DNA from: Acholoe squamosa
Taxonomy: Eukaryota; Annelida; Polychaeta; Phyllodocida; Polynoidae
Assembly: GCA_949317995.1 (NCBI GenBank)
Contig: OX439038.1
Span: 58,920,813 to 58,984,812, forward strand
Length of the DNA stretch: 64,000 nucleotides
Direction of reading: 5' to 3'
Positions 1 through 11,429 of the stretch are shown here, piece by piece. Both the position numbers and the translations under genes were made by a program. Below the pieces are notes generated by a model. That model had not been told where the DNA came from. It saw nothing but the letters and a program-made list of their open reading frames with translations, and ran no database searches. Numbering within the stretch: the first letter of the stretch is position 1; every line of letters starts with the position of its first letter.

Positions 1-1239
1 GAAAGCAGTTGTATGAGGTTGCTGTGTGGGTTAGGAACATGATAACAGCCACCTTGGAAAATGGCTTGAATTTCTTCCCATCTCTTGCCTATAGGATATA
101 GAGGAGTCCAGGTTATTCCCCCTGTTACTCGAGAATTCGTACTCCTGAGATCTTATACGACGAGGACAATATTGTTCTCTCGTATCTGTTTTGCTGGGTA
201 TGGCCAGCAGGCTACCCGAAACGCACCTTCCCCTTGACTTATCCAGGCCATTGCTATTTACACTACCACTGTAGTATGCATTAACCACTGCAACTAATTA
301 CAACAACAATCTACCTGTTATAAAAGTACAAATGAAACCAGGAATGTAGCGCTGAGGAGTTACTAGTCATTGCGCACTGCTACATTGATGCATCATGACA
401 ACATTAATGGCATGATGCAGTAGGCCCTTAAATGGTTAAGAAAGGCTCCATCAATAAAGGGGGGCACCAGCACCAGACAAAGAAACCCTGATTGATCACA
501 CATTCAATTTCTATTGACTGCAGGGATTTGGTTATTGATTATCTCTCCTCAAAACATTGGGATGGAAAAAATAGTCTTAGTTTGATTAAATCAACTAATT
601 TCACCAATTGAATCAATAGCGCTTGGTCTCTGTTAAAACTGATTATGAATAGGATATGATATGTCTGGTACTTAGGTGGCTGTTAGCCTGAGGTGGCAGT
701 ATGGTGGTACACAAATTGACAAGGAATCTCTGTGAATCTCTGGCAACTTTGGGACGAGGATAGCGCCGTTATTTCGATGACATATTTTTACAGTGTAATC
801 ACAGCTTTAGAAATATTATAGGCCTTTATCTAACTATCTGAGCCTCAGGAGTGCTTTTTTGCTCATAACCCCCGTGCGTTATCCAGCCATAACGCACTCT
901 CAGACCTTTTCTTCGGCTTCAAGAGGCTGCTGGTTTCAATCTGGACATGTTAATAAATTGAGGAATATACAAAGTCAACTCCTCCATACGTTTCCTGCTA
1001 AAACCGTTTAAGTTCAACGGGGAATCGATCTCCGGCCGCTGGGGCAGGAGGCGAGCTCGCTGTCCACTATACCAAGCCGACCGGTGCTAGAAATGTATCT
1101 ACATCAAGAATTTGAAAAAGTTGTCCGACATACCTGAAGTTTACACACCTCGATAGCCTAGAATATATGGAGCCTGGTGGAGTTATTAACACAGAATCAT
1201 CCTTAGATATCCTAGATGAACATGCCATGCCAAATTCCT
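1..1239. other. No recognisable gene
   Basis: No ORF with recognisable similarity. The only structure seen is one member of the GCATGATGCA hairpin family at about 384-436, listed separately. The rest is unassigned. Confidence 0.6.
384..436. repeat. GCATGATGCA hairpin-family copy with TTAA-type end
   Basis: TGATGCATCATG is followed after a short spacer by CATGATGCA, and the copy ends in GGCCCTTAAATGGTTAA. The core and the end recur at 32.6, 54.1 and 63.3 kb. The ends resemble those of TTAA-targeting DNA elements, but no transposase is present. This copy is short and probably truncated on its left. Confidence 0.5.
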
Positions 1240-1460
1240 CCATTTTGTTCGAAATAAATAAGAATCCATTGATTTTCCACATCGATACGAGTCGGGACCC
1301 GCCCCGTCCGGCCATTCCTTGCTCGACGCGTGGCTGACCTAGTTTTTACATCCGGGCACCTCCCCGCTATGTCAACAAGAAGCAATGGCCGTGTACCGGG
1401 CCGTGTGCGTTGGATCGGTATGGAAAATCAATGGATTCTCATTTATTTCGAAGAAAATGG
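1240..1460. repeat. Imperfect inverted repeat (foldback-like)
   Basis: The sequence at 1240-1280 reappears as its reverse complement at 1421-1460, around the shared stretches TGGAAAATCAATGGATTCT and ATTTATTTCGAA. Similarity extends weakly toward the centre (GGCCAT..GCT against AGCAATGGCC). As a result the two strands encode similar short peptides (KINGF.FIS.KME), which I read as a repeat artefact and not a gene. It could be a foldback element or a chance tail-to-tail pair of a short interspersed repeat. Confidence 0.6.
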
Positions 1461-1716
1461 AGACAAAATGTATGCGAACACCAACTAGAGATTGTATATT
1501 TGGCGCTGCTAGAATAACAGAGCTTGACATCCTTGGATTATACCCGAAAATTCGTTGGATATACGAGGGTTTGACGGGTGGAGTAAAAACAATGGCTACG
1601 CTGGCTTGGCAAACCGAGCGGATCGTATGCATTTACAAAATGTCTTCTCCTGGATTAATTCTTGGGTTATAAGGTAAGAAATTAATACAAAATGGAGAAA
1701 TATGTTCGATAAACGC

Positions 1717-1835
1717 TTTAATGCATGTTATGGGTACGCACTCGTGGGTTTATGGGTTAATAATCCACTCGCCCTTCGGGCTCGTGGATTATTAACCCAT
1801 AAACCCACTCGTGCGTACCCATAACATACATTAAA
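1717..1835. repeat. 119-bp near-perfect palindrome (hairpin element)
   Basis: The left arm (1717-1768) and right arm (1784-1835) are reverse complements over about 52 bp with only a few mismatches. The 15-bp centre contains GCCCTTCGGGC. The arms read TTAATGCATGTTATGGG outward and GGTTAATAATCCAC inward. Such hairpins usually come from MITE or foldback-type elements, but no clear target duplication is visible. Confidence 0.85.
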
Positions 1836-2499
1836 CGCTAAATATATAATTCCCACTATATCTCTACTGACCTGGCATAAGATATTACAGAAGATCCCAA
1901 AGACATATGACACATGGTCGTTTTTGTCCAATTATTAACTATCTTGCTACTGCATTATGTGAGGTAGGGAAGGCGTTGTCATATTGTCGAGTAGACGTTG
2001 GTCGCTCACTACCACAGACCGTAATAGGTTTGGGGCCCCGTGTCACCGCATGGTATCACTGTAAATACTGCCCTCTGATTGGCTTAGACCAAATTGTATC
2101 CCATCCTGTGATTGGGTGAAAAATGTAGCCATACCTACACTGCTGCCACCCTGCCACTGAGTACTGCCTTCTAACTAGAAGGTTGAGTGGTGTGGGATTT
2201 TCTGGTTGCAAACCATAACACTAGGTTTAGTTATATTAGTGTGCCATACTGAGGCATTTCTCCACCCCAGCTGTTGTGGATATGTGCATCTCTGTACCAA
2301 CCTAACAGTCCTATAGATCTACAATATGTAAGACCTAGTGGGGTGTGGTTAACCATAATTATGTTTCTCTCAAATGTACATTTGGGAGGAACCAACGTTC
2401 CCTGGTTTAAAGTGGTATCCTAAAAAACAGTAAAAGTTGTGGGAAGTAAGTCTATTTGAACACCCCCTCATCCAGCTGTTGTATTGGGGGTAGGTCAGG
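1836..2499. other. No recognisable gene
   Basis: Unassigned sequence next to the 3' flank of the Penelope-like element. Part of it may be the element's outer 3' repeat, but I cannot place that border without a second copy. Confidence 0.5.
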
Positions 2500-2526
2500 G
2501 TTTCGGCCCTCCTGGGGCCTTATCAG
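2500..2526 (-). ncRNA. Hammerhead-ribozyme-like core (probably inactive)
   Basis: Minus strand: a CUGAUAA box, a 5-bp stem GGCCC/GGGCC closed by a CAGGA loop, then GAAAC. This spacing fits hammerhead stem II between the CUGANGA and GAAA boxes. The first box departs from consensus at the normally invariant G (CUGAUAA), which should abolish cleavage. I could not draw convincing stems I and III around it. Its place in the 3' flank of a Penelope-like element is where such ribozymes are known to occur. Confidence 0.45.
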
Positions 2527-2573
2527 GTGAAATTTGCGACTTTGCAAAGCTGTGGTACCCCTGATGGCTACCT

Positions 2574-2574
<1 letters not shown>

Positions 2575-2605
<31 letters not shown>
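2575..2605. repeat. Poly-T run (poly-A on the element strand)
   Basis: Thirty-one consecutive T on the + strand, 3' of the Penelope-like coding region in its own orientation. Confidence 0.95.
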
Positions 2606-2608
<3 letters not shown>

Positions 2609-2668
2609 GACAGTCTCCAAGGGGCTCCAAGCCTAAGGAGGATAGTGGGTTGAGCAACATCAACTTGG

Positions 2669-5607
2669 TCAGTATTTTGTCAAAGATTTTCCCCCAGGGT
2701 TGACCCCCGGGATTTGTAAAAAAAAAAAATGGCTGAGGCCATAGGGTGTGGATGTTTTCATCTTGTGTATCCAGCCGAACTCTATTTTATCTCTCAGGTG
2801 GCGACCTTCTCGGCTGGCCAGGTGCCTGGAGATGAAGTCCAGGATGTACACACTGACATCATTCCTCCCAGAGTGGCCTCTGGAGTTGTTCAGTGTTTAT
2901 ACACTTTGTTTTTACCCTTGTTGCGTCTGATACAACCTAGGTGTTCGCTGATCCTCTCTTTGGTCATGCGTTTGGTCTGTCCAATGTACCGCATCTGGCA
3001 GACCTTGCACTCAATGCAATAGATCACATTTGAGCTTTTACATGTGACGTTCCACTTGGTCTTGTGGTGACATCCGGTGTGTCTGGACATTATAGTCCCT
3101 GACGTGTTGAGTCTATTGCAATGTTTGCAGTGTCGTTTATTGCAAGCATTGCGGTTGGCTACACCCCTTCGATCCAGGGATTTTTTAACCATCTTCGTAA
3201 GTCTTTGCTCTAACGAGATGGTCCCTGAGATTTTTGGGTCGTTTGTACCCTGTCTTCAGTTCAGTGTCGTGGATGAATTTGGTGGTCGGGGAACCCCCAA
3301 GGATGTCCCAATTTTCCTCCACGATTTTCTTTAAGCTGTGACCCCCAGGTCGATAGGTCTCGATATTAAATGTACGATCTCGTTGGATCTCATTTTTCTC
3401 TTTGACCTTCGTGAGGATGAACTCTCTGTCCTGCTCATCTGCCCGTTTTTTTACATGCTTGTAGAAGTTTATCAGGGTAACCCTTTGCCCTGAATTCCTC
3501 CATTTTCTGTTGTGCATGTTTTTCGTAGTCTGCCTCCCCCTCACAAATACTCTTTATTCTGAGAAGTTGTGAGTAGGGTAGGCTTCGTTTCGTCGAAGGG
3601 GGATGTGCTGAGATGAAGTTTAGATAGCTGTTCACATTGGTCGGTTTCCGATATAGGTCTGTGTACAGCTTATCTGTATCTTCGTCTCGGCGCACTATGG
3701 TGTCCAGGAAGCTGACCTTCTCCTTGGATTTAGTCATAGTGTATTTTATGGTTGGGTGGCTCCAGTTCATGTATGACAGCCACTCCTCCAATGTATCCTA
3801 TCCATGCTCCCAGATGGAGAAAATATCATCAATTTATCTCCACCAGGAGAGTGGTTGTAATCTAAACCCACTCAATTGGTTTTTTTTCTCAGGCATTCCA
3901 TGAAAAGATTAGTATATGATGGTGCAAGTCTTGTTCCCATCACTGTGCCACTCACTTGTAGAAAGTATGTCCCGTTGAACTGAAGATTGTTGCGTGTTAG
4001 CACCAACTGGGGCATTTGGCATACATCTTCAGTTCTAAGGTTCATGGAGCCTGGTCTAAACTCGTGTAGTTTTTCTCTGACTGCCTCAATCCCCTCCTCA
4101 TTTGTTATGTTGGTGTAGAGTGTTCTTACATCCAGCGTACCTATGATGCTTCCCGTCTTCAAAGGTGGTAATTGTCTGATTTTTACCACAAAATCGTTCG
4201 TGTCTTTGATGTAGGAGGCTATGGTGGGGACCAAAGGTTTAATGAATGTATCCGCAAAAGTTGACATCTTTTCAGTGGCACATCCATTCGCTGACACTAC
4301 AGGTCTGCCTGGGGGTGGTACCACACCCTTGTGTACCTATGGGAGGAAATATATGTGTGGTGCCCTTGGATTTTTGGTCTTTAGGGACCCCCCCCATTTT
4401 TATAGTGAGCACTCCCTCATTAGTGAGCTTATCAGTGAGGTTGTTCACTTCTATATATATGTCGTAGGTCTTAGTTGGGTCCTGTTCGATACGTCTGTAT
4501 ACGTTTTGTTCCCCTAACTGTCTCAGAGCCTCTTTGACGTAGTCAGCTGTGTCCATTATAACCACCGCCCGACCTTTGGCGGCGGGTTTGATGGTTATGG
4601 AATTATCTTTTGACAATTCCTGTAGGGTAGCATGCTGGCTTTTCGTCAAATTGGGTCTAGCTTTCCTCTTTTGTAGATTACGTTTAGCTAGACTTACTTC
4701 ATTGATAGCGATGAAACCCTCCTGTTTTTTTTTTTTAACCCTGTGGGTGGGTTTCCAGGTGGATTCCCCCTGAGTTTTTTTAAGACAAATCCGGGTTGGA
4801 GTAAGGTACCGACCTTAGTCTGTCACTTGCCCCTCCCCCCCGTTGTCTGTGTCTCCCCAGCCAATGAGTGTTGGTTGGGGGGGGGGAGGGACATCAGAGT
4901 CTGGAGGGGATGGGTCATTTGTCCCAGCTGGGGCATAGACTCCATTAATGTCTTCATTGCTATGGTTGGTGGTGCCACCTGTGGTCTGGTACCTGTACTG
5001 GTATCAGTATCCTTATTGAAGTATTGTTTAATGCGAAGATTACGGGGGAATTTATCTAATTCTTTGCATATATCTCCCTCATTAAATTCCCTCTGTGTAG
5101 GACAGAATTTCATACCTTTCTCTAGGAGACTCCTTTCATCAGTCGAGAGGTCCCCTAGTGGACAAATTGATAACATTGGTATTGCGATTTATGTTATTCA
5201 ATGTCAAGTCGGAGAAAACACCGGAGGAAGGTTCAATACTTTATTCACTGAGGTACAGCATTTCTGGTCATTTCATGGAATATTTCTTTTTGTTTCCCTT
5301 CTTTGTTTTTTTTGGCCTTGTTTTGTTTCTTCGCACTGGCCTTGGTTACCTCCCCCCATTTCCGACCTTGGTGACCTTGGTGGTCGGTTTGGTGCGAGGG
5401 TCGGTGGGTGCTCCCCGCCGCTGCTGCCGGGATCTGATTGGGGGCTGGTGGGTGCTGCTCCCCCTTCTGCGTGCGAGCCAGAGGGGGGGGGGGGTGCTGA
5501 AAAACCTTTTTGGTTTTAGGGTCATCTTTGGGGGCTTGTTTAGCAATAACTAGTCCTGTTTTTGCAGCTACTGCTGGGTTGGCAAGGTCGGTTATGTTGG
5601 GAACCAC
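2669..5607 (-). pseudogene. Penelope-like reverse transcriptase/GIY-YIG polyprotein, decayed
   Basis: Would have encoded the RT and endonuclease that move the element by target-primed copying. Reading on the minus strand: a lysine-rich N-terminus (5607-5245); a PLE N-terminal block with LSTDERSLLEKGMKFCPT (5176-4823); the fingers with KPAAKGRAVVIMD (4649-4272); motif A LDVRTLYTNI and motif B GTVMGTRLAPSYTNLFM (4324-3872); motif C IDDIFSIWEHG (about 3836-3800) leading into LEEWLSYMNWSHPTIKY (to 3435); a linker with CNKRHCKHC and the GIY-YIG signature YCIECKVCQMRYIGQTKR (3192-2890); and a C-terminus with KIEFGWIHKMKTSTPYGLS (2851-2669). Successive blocks lie in different frames. Motif C carries a TAA where the Tyr of YIDD is expected (3834-3836) and a TAG shortly after. 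At least six lesions make it non-functional. Motifs identify the family with high confidence; the subfamily is not assigned. Confidence 0.9.
2687..2720 (+). repeat. Inverted repeat arm, 3' side of Penelope-like element
   Basis: This is the reverse complement of 5625-5658, with one mismatch in 34 bp. It contains CCCCCAGGGT..ACCCCCGGG, which is itself partly self-complementary. Confidence 0.9.
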
Positions 5608-5624
5608 CAGCTTATCTAACTTTC

Positions 5625-5658
5625 TTTACAAATCCCGGGGGTCGACCCTGGGGGAAAA
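5625..5658 (-). repeat. Inverted repeat arm, 5' side of Penelope-like element
   Basis: Partner of 2687-2720 (33 of 34 bp after reverse complementing), immediately upstream of the first coding block in the element's orientation. The two arms define the element's coding interval. Confidence 0.9.
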
Positions 5659-5672
5659 TTCTTCCACAAAAT

Positions 5673-7926
5673 AAAAAAGACGTTGTCATATTTCCATAGC
5701 AACCAATCCCTCTCACTATTCAGCCGGACATGAACACAATTATAGCTGCCTACCCTTTGCAGGAACCGGAAGATCCGCAGACCCGCTGAAAAGCCCCCTC
5801 ACCCACACCCTCTAGTCCCCAGCCCCACGCCCTCTAGCCCCCAGCCCCACCCCTTTCCCACACACATTTATATCCTACTGGATCTCCTACGACCAATCTA
5901 CATATTACAATTTACCCCTGGCTGGTCTTTCCTGTGATGTCGGGGTTGGTGATCAGGGTATATTGTGGTAGAATTTCCTTATCTTAGCATAACGTCAACG
6001 TTATTCTCATTGGTCTAAAGTTGTGGCATTGTGCTAAAAAAGTAAAGATAACCTGGAAAAATGGCCTGTCTTTTATCATTGTTTCATTGTTTTGAAGTGG
6101 AGTTAATACACGCATTAAAAAGGTTGAAGTCATTGATATGATCTCTACTCTCTATAGCTACGAATGTTCTCAGACAATGATTGGCATTAAAACAATCTTG
6201 TCAGTCCTTAATTGACATTTAATGTTTTTTTTCCATATATTTGGGACCAAGCCTGTCCTTTTCTGTCTGTTGGTATTAAAGGACACTAGCCTTCCTCCTC
6301 CGGTTTGATTTGATTATTTCATTCAAATCTTTTTTTTAGTGCAGTAATTTCCAATCCACTCTGGTGCCCTCCTTTAACAGCGGACCCAAGACTCACAGTA
6401 AAGTGTCTCATTGAGAGTAGAATTGAATTCTGCTTTGAAGGAAATTGGACTAAAGTGATTCAAAAGACGACAACACAGTCGTCTGGAAATATTGAATAAA
6501 GAAAATCAAGTTATGAATAAAAGCATCTTGTCATGATTGAGGAATTATTATGGAACGTAAATGACAGTTGACAACTGCCCTGCCATGGTGATTCAGCCAG
6601 TACAGTTTTCCTTTTTGACTGGGTGGTACAGCTGGATAAATACATTGTATATATCATTGCACCCTTCATGTTTCATGACCTAAAAGTCAAATAGTAATAA
6701 TATCAACCATAGAAGAAACGCGTTTGACTATAATTCAAAAGTAAGCCCTAAAAGATAGGTGGATGAAAAATTCAGGTGGGACCAACGCATCTCACTGACA
6801 TTCGGTTGACTCTGATACTTACTGATTAAGTTGTCATTTTTGTCAGTGTAAAAGAGAATTGAGTATAGACTGAATGCCACTATTAATTTTACAAAGACCT
6901 CTTTCGAGGTTTTGTCGTCGGCGAATTGGCCACAGGGTTCAAGCGGTACCCTGTATCGTATCCCAAGTTGTCTGAAACAAACCAGGGACTATTCTGACAG
7001 CCATGCAGGCCTCAGGATACAGAGTGGCCATGTTGCGTATTGATCAAGTAATGGGAAAGTCTGATTGCTGCATATCGAGATCTTATCTGAGGTGATATAT
7101 AAAAACTGAACCCATGGTGTATCCTAATGCGTTAATACAACTTAGAGGTGTCTCTGCTCAGTCCAACAAAGTGCAGTGTCTACTATGTATTGAGGTACCC
7201 ACGTCTAAAATTACTTTATCATGTCAGGATACCCCTACAGATTCTCCCCACATGCCCCATAGTACACAAAGTCAGTTGATTGGCTTTGCTGAGTGAAGCC
7301 TATGAGGTAGCAAGTAAGGTAGGTCTTCTTATCGTCCGTTATCTCTTTCTCTCTATTTTCTTTTTGTTCACTTTTTTTTTAAAAAGATTCGAGTGAATGT
7401 TTGATCGGAAATCCTCTGAAGGTGAATTATCTTTTATCAGGAAAGCATGAAGGACAACTCACTGCCACCTTCATATGAACATCCTTTCTACTTGCCTTGC
7501 TAGATTTTACCCCTTATTTCTGAATAAGTGTTCCATATTATCTCAATGATATTTGGCCTCCATGGTATCCTTTTAAGCGTGACCATATTAATAAGAGCAT
7601 CTCCCACGATCAACAATAGAAAGCGGGTGGCTCAAAAATAGCATCCTAGAGTGTCGAACTGTAGTTTAGAACCTCCATATCTACCTCTCCTATACCAACA
7701 GCTAAAACAGATTGCGTTGTGAAGTGAAGACTTGGGTATTCTATAATCACTGGAGGGAGAAGGCTCTCATTTCCCGGGAGGTATCTGGGTAACTTTGCAC
7801 GTATTAGTACCAAGGCTAGCTGATAAACATATGGCACAGAGCTACGTAATGACATGACGTTGTTGGTAAACACTGATATATAAGCTAATGTCAATGACCA
7901 TAAAATGGCTTCGTGGAATAAGCCAG
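5673..7926. other. No recognisable gene
   Basis: No recognisable coding or RNA gene. A C-rich low-complexity stretch (CCCTCTAG.CCCCAGCCCCAC units) lies at about 5790-5870. The rest is unassigned. Confidence 0.6.
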
Positions 7927-8163
7927 CCCCACCTCGGGGAATACGATGCAAAAATATGTAATGGGAATTGACATTTGCATTTATGTCATGGCCAATCGGT
8001 TTAATTTGCTTTTCATCTAAAGAAAAACAACTCAGCTCTGTTCAAAATCCAAGATGGCAGACCCAGTTAATACGACCACATTATATTCCATCCCCCCATT
8101 GAATATGACATGTCCAGTACTGTTTTATAGTGACGGTCGTATCTGCCATGACATATAAGACAT
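7927..8163 (+). repeat. Dispersed repeat family 'ATGC', copy 1
   Basis: About 240 bp, from CTCGGGGAATACGATGCAAA through TTTGCATTTATGTCATG and ATCCAAGATGGC to GTCGTATCTGCCATGACAT. Recurs at 54,991-55,225 and 61,590-61,797. This copy is the most diverged of the three. No coding potential. Confidence 0.85.
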
Positions 8164-8843
8164 ACCGGTACTTCTATTTAGAGGGGTTTTATCTATTTGG
8201 TACATTTTCGCAGAAAAGTAAACTCTATTATAGCCAATTGCAGGTAACACCGAAAAAGATTGGTGCCACACTATTTTAATTAATATTGAGAAAAAGGAAG
8301 GGACAGCTCAAGCCGCCTCATGTCCTCTTAAATTAAAGATCAATTTAAAGACTTTCGATCACAAGAAAAATATAAAAGGTGCCCCCTTGAAGAAATCCTA
8401 TTAAAACGGTTTTTTGTTGTTGTAAATCAAAGCCAAGCGCAAGGGGAAACCGGAGCAACTTGTCAAAATGGTTATCCTTAGAATAAAAGCTTTCTTGGTC
8501 ATTACTGATCTCCCTGTAACACAGTGAAGGTGAAGGCAGGCTTGGAGAAATAAAGGTTTATTTAGTAGTTTTAAACCTTTTTGGTTGAATTTAGTAGAAA
8601 AAAATATATAAATACATTTGTAGTATATAACCCATTGATTTGTACATGTATGAGATAAAATATATAAAATACGGATTCATGAACGAGACCATAGGTTGAG
8701 AGAAAAGGATGATTGGTAAAAAGAGGTATGGTTGGGTGGGATTTCGGAGATGTGGTGTGGGTGACAGCGGGCGAAGAAATGAGAACGAGGAATAGCGATG
8801 AGGTATGGGGTTATGTAACAGGGTCAGTGCGAAAATATGGCAC
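8164..8843. other. No recognisable gene
   Basis: AT-rich, unassigned, and leads directly into the TIR of the next element. Confidence 0.5.
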
Positions 8844-9679
8844 CAGGGTGGTTTTTCTCTTTTTAAAAAGAATATGTATACTAAGTCTAATCTTTTAAAA
8901 ATCGTTTTCAAAACCATTTCTCTTTCTATTTTCTTTTCAAATTTTCATTCTTTACAAAACCGTGTAAAATGGTCCAAATGAAAGATTTGAAGTATTGCTC
9001 TTTGTAATCTTTACAAAATCTTTTTATTTTCTTTTAGTGAAAAGAAAATAAAACCTGTTGCTCAGGGTCAAGTTAGGACCACCTCTTGAGGTGGGGATAA
9101 GGAATTCGGAAACTTCCACATACTTTTTTAAATATATTATTCTTCAGATTATCAAAGAATATGACTTTACAAAGGCTATGTGACCCTATGGATGGTTGGT
9201 CTATGGATAATCTTTTTAAAATCGTTAAGCAAATTTTACTTCTATAATCTTTAAAGGTGAAAAATGATATTACAAAGATAAATATAGCCTTCTCATTTGA
9301 AAAAGAAAATACAAAGAAAATCATTACATGAATATTTAATTTTTGTCACATGATCCCTGAGAGCCAATAATTGAAGGGATCCCCTCCTGACATTATGACA
9401 TCATAGGGTGTTTCCCAGGTCTGTTCATCAAATTGTACGTATTAGCATAGAAACAACATAGAATTCATTCTCTGAGAATCTGATAAAGATTTTAGTATTC
9501 TAAAGAAAATCCAAAGAATGAAACAGATTTTCTTTCTATATTCTTTACATGTTCATTTTCTTCAAAATATATTGAAATACACTGAAAAGAATTTAAAGGG
9601 AGAATATTTTCTTTATTAGATCTTTTCTCTAAAACGATTATAAATACAAAGATTTCAAAATAAGAGAAAAACTACCCAG
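8844..9679. mobile_element. AT-rich non-autonomous TIR element, hAT-like
   Basis: The left end CAGGGTGGTTTTTCTCTT and the right end, which read inverted is CTGGGTAGTTTTTCTCTT, match at 16 of 18 positions. The interior is rich in variants of TTCTTTACAAAATCTTT on both strands. The flanks ATGGCACC and GTGTCACC share 6 of 8 positions, as an old 8-bp duplication might. No transposase ORF. hAT assignment rests on the CAG-type end and the possible 8-bp duplication only. Confidence 0.5.
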
Positions 9680-10620
9680 GTGTCACCAATTAATGACCCT
9701 TCCCCATTCACCCCTTACGGGGGAATGCAGTACAATTTTGACATTCATCCTGTATTAGGCTGCAGGACACTAATTATTTTGAATAGAGTGTACTCCCCTC
9801 AACTTACCCTCAAATATCAACCTAAATAACACTCAAATCGATTGATATACATCCTAAGGATTAATTTGATGCCTGGTTTGCCTACCCACTGCCAGATTTT
9901 AGACCAATAATCATTCTACAACACCCTTCAGTGTCACTGTGGAGCTACAAAGTGTCTCCTGCTGCCACCTCCCATCAATTGGTGTTCTGCAACCATTACT
10001 GTTCTCCTAAGGTTATTTGAAATTGAATATTTATTCACGGTTTCTGAATGGAAATCCTCTACTCAGGTGAATTCCTGTTTGTATTAAACCTCTAACCTTT
10101 GAATTAATACTGGCAGAGATTTATAAATCAAAATATAATCACTCACTGACGAGGATGTGACCTATTTTTGTGGCACTCTATCTCTGTCAGTATGTCATAC
10201 ATCATTGAGCCCAAACTCATTGAGGGACTCATGGTCCTAAGTGTGCAAGTGTACCACCCTCATTACTATGAATTATAAATGGAGAGACGGGTATACTACG
10301 TACATCTAAGCTTCTTTTTTTCTATCTTCACCACCTCTTCGGGCTAATATATGCCCAGGGCTCTCAGGTGACTGAAAACCAGACTGATTGGAAAATTTTG
10401 TGATCTGTGATAAAATTTGCCCATATACGAGAAGATCTCACGTTATGAACATTATCTGATTTTGCATGGGTAAGACCTAAATGATAGACCTTAAGATACT
10501 AGTATATCATGTATATTGGCAATGGTCAAGACCAGTTAGTATCTGACTATTGAAGTACTTGAATGATAGGGGGACTAGATATTTATTTCATGTTGATACG
10601 CCTGAGATACTGACAGTCCA
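9680..10620. other. No recognisable gene
   Basis: Unassigned sequence without recognisable ORFs or repeats. Confidence 0.5.
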
Positions 10621-10833
10621 TAGGTTTTACAGTTAAGCTGCGTATCTCACACCCACCGTGAGATAACCCGCGAAAATATCACACACCGAGGTCATGTTAC
10701 CATTATTTTGATGACGTCATAGCTCCAAGATGGCGATGTAAACAGTGTGCATGGTGACAAAATAAGGTGAAATTAATTGGAAATTCATTGTATTTCCTTA
10801 AGAAAACATGAAACAAATGCAAAGGCACACTTG

Positions 10834-10951
10834 TTGGAGGAATTTCTGAGGATTATCTCACTTGCAGTTCAGCAGCTGAACTGCACCAGCATTATCTTAC
10901 TTGCAGTTCAGCAGCTGAACTGCGCGTGAGATAACCCTCGGAAGCCTCCAA
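10834..10951. repeat. Nested palindrome with two copies of a 21-bp perfect hairpin
   Basis: Outer arms TTGGAGG..GAGGATTATCTCAC (10834-10861) and GTGAGATAACCCTC..CCTCCAA (10926-10951) enclose two copies of GCAGTTCAGC-A-GCTGAACTGC at 10864-10884 and 10903-10923. A smaller GTATCTCAC/GTGAGATAAC pair lies upstream at about 10,645-10,675. This can fold as a large cruciform with two side hairpins. Origin unknown; probably an end of a DNA element. Confidence 0.85.
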
Positions 10952-11429
10952 CTCATGAACCTTTGCTTATTTATGCAGAAGAATAGATAGTGCCATGTGA
11001 GACAATATAGAAAGTGTGTTAAGTCCTTTTCCCCATTTTCACTGTGGTATTAATAGTGTCTTAAGTAATGTTTCATTCTCTTTATGTGTTTCAGGTAAGT
11101 ACCTCTCTCTCTTTTGGGCATCAACTGTAAGTACACTTTGTTCACCTCCTTAAAACTGGACAGTCGGTGATATTACCATATTCAGTCTATGGAATTATTA
11201 CTATGTTCAGTCTATGAAAGGGTTTCCTGGTTTATGTACATTATGTTTTTCTCTTTTCTCTCCTGATAGTACATCTGCCAACGCAAATGACCTTTTTCAG
11301 GAGAAATGTTGTAGTGTAGTAATATAAGTACATGATGCTTTAGTTACTGGTTTTCTTGAATTCACGTTAAGATCTTGAGGCTGGGTATCACCTATAAAGA
11401 AGACTTTAGCCTCTCTGCTGGAAAGACCA
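10952..11429. other. No recognisable gene
   Basis: Unassigned sequence between the palindrome and the next dispersed repeat. Confidence 0.5.

Larger units (their letters stand above)
2500..5672 (-). mobile_element. Degenerate Penelope-like retroelement with inverted end repeats
   Basis: In minus-strand order the remnants are an N-terminal PLE region, RT fingers, RT motifs A, B and C, a Cys-rich linker, a GIY-YIG domain and a PLE-type C-terminus. The coding part is bracketed by 34-bp inverted repeats at 2687-2720 and 5625-5658. A 31-T run (2575-2605) and a hammerhead-like core (2500-2526) lie in the 3' flank. Penelope-like elements often carry terminal repeats in direct or inverted arrangement with embedded hammerhead motifs (known for the family). 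The outer borders given here are approximate. Confidence 0.85.

Noticed and set aside
1067..1672. Two similar peptides on opposite strands
   Set aside because: The similarity follows from the underlying inverted DNA repeat and covers only about 15 residues; no gene family recognised.
4743..5519. 258-codon plus-strand open frame
   Set aside because: Lies antisense to the Penelope-like N-terminal region; composition is low-complexity and the minus-strand reading has recognisable PLE motifs.
8591..9324. Minus-strand Phe/Lys-rich frames in the AT-rich element
   Set aside because: Composition reflects AT-rich TTCTTTAC repeats; no transposase motifs.
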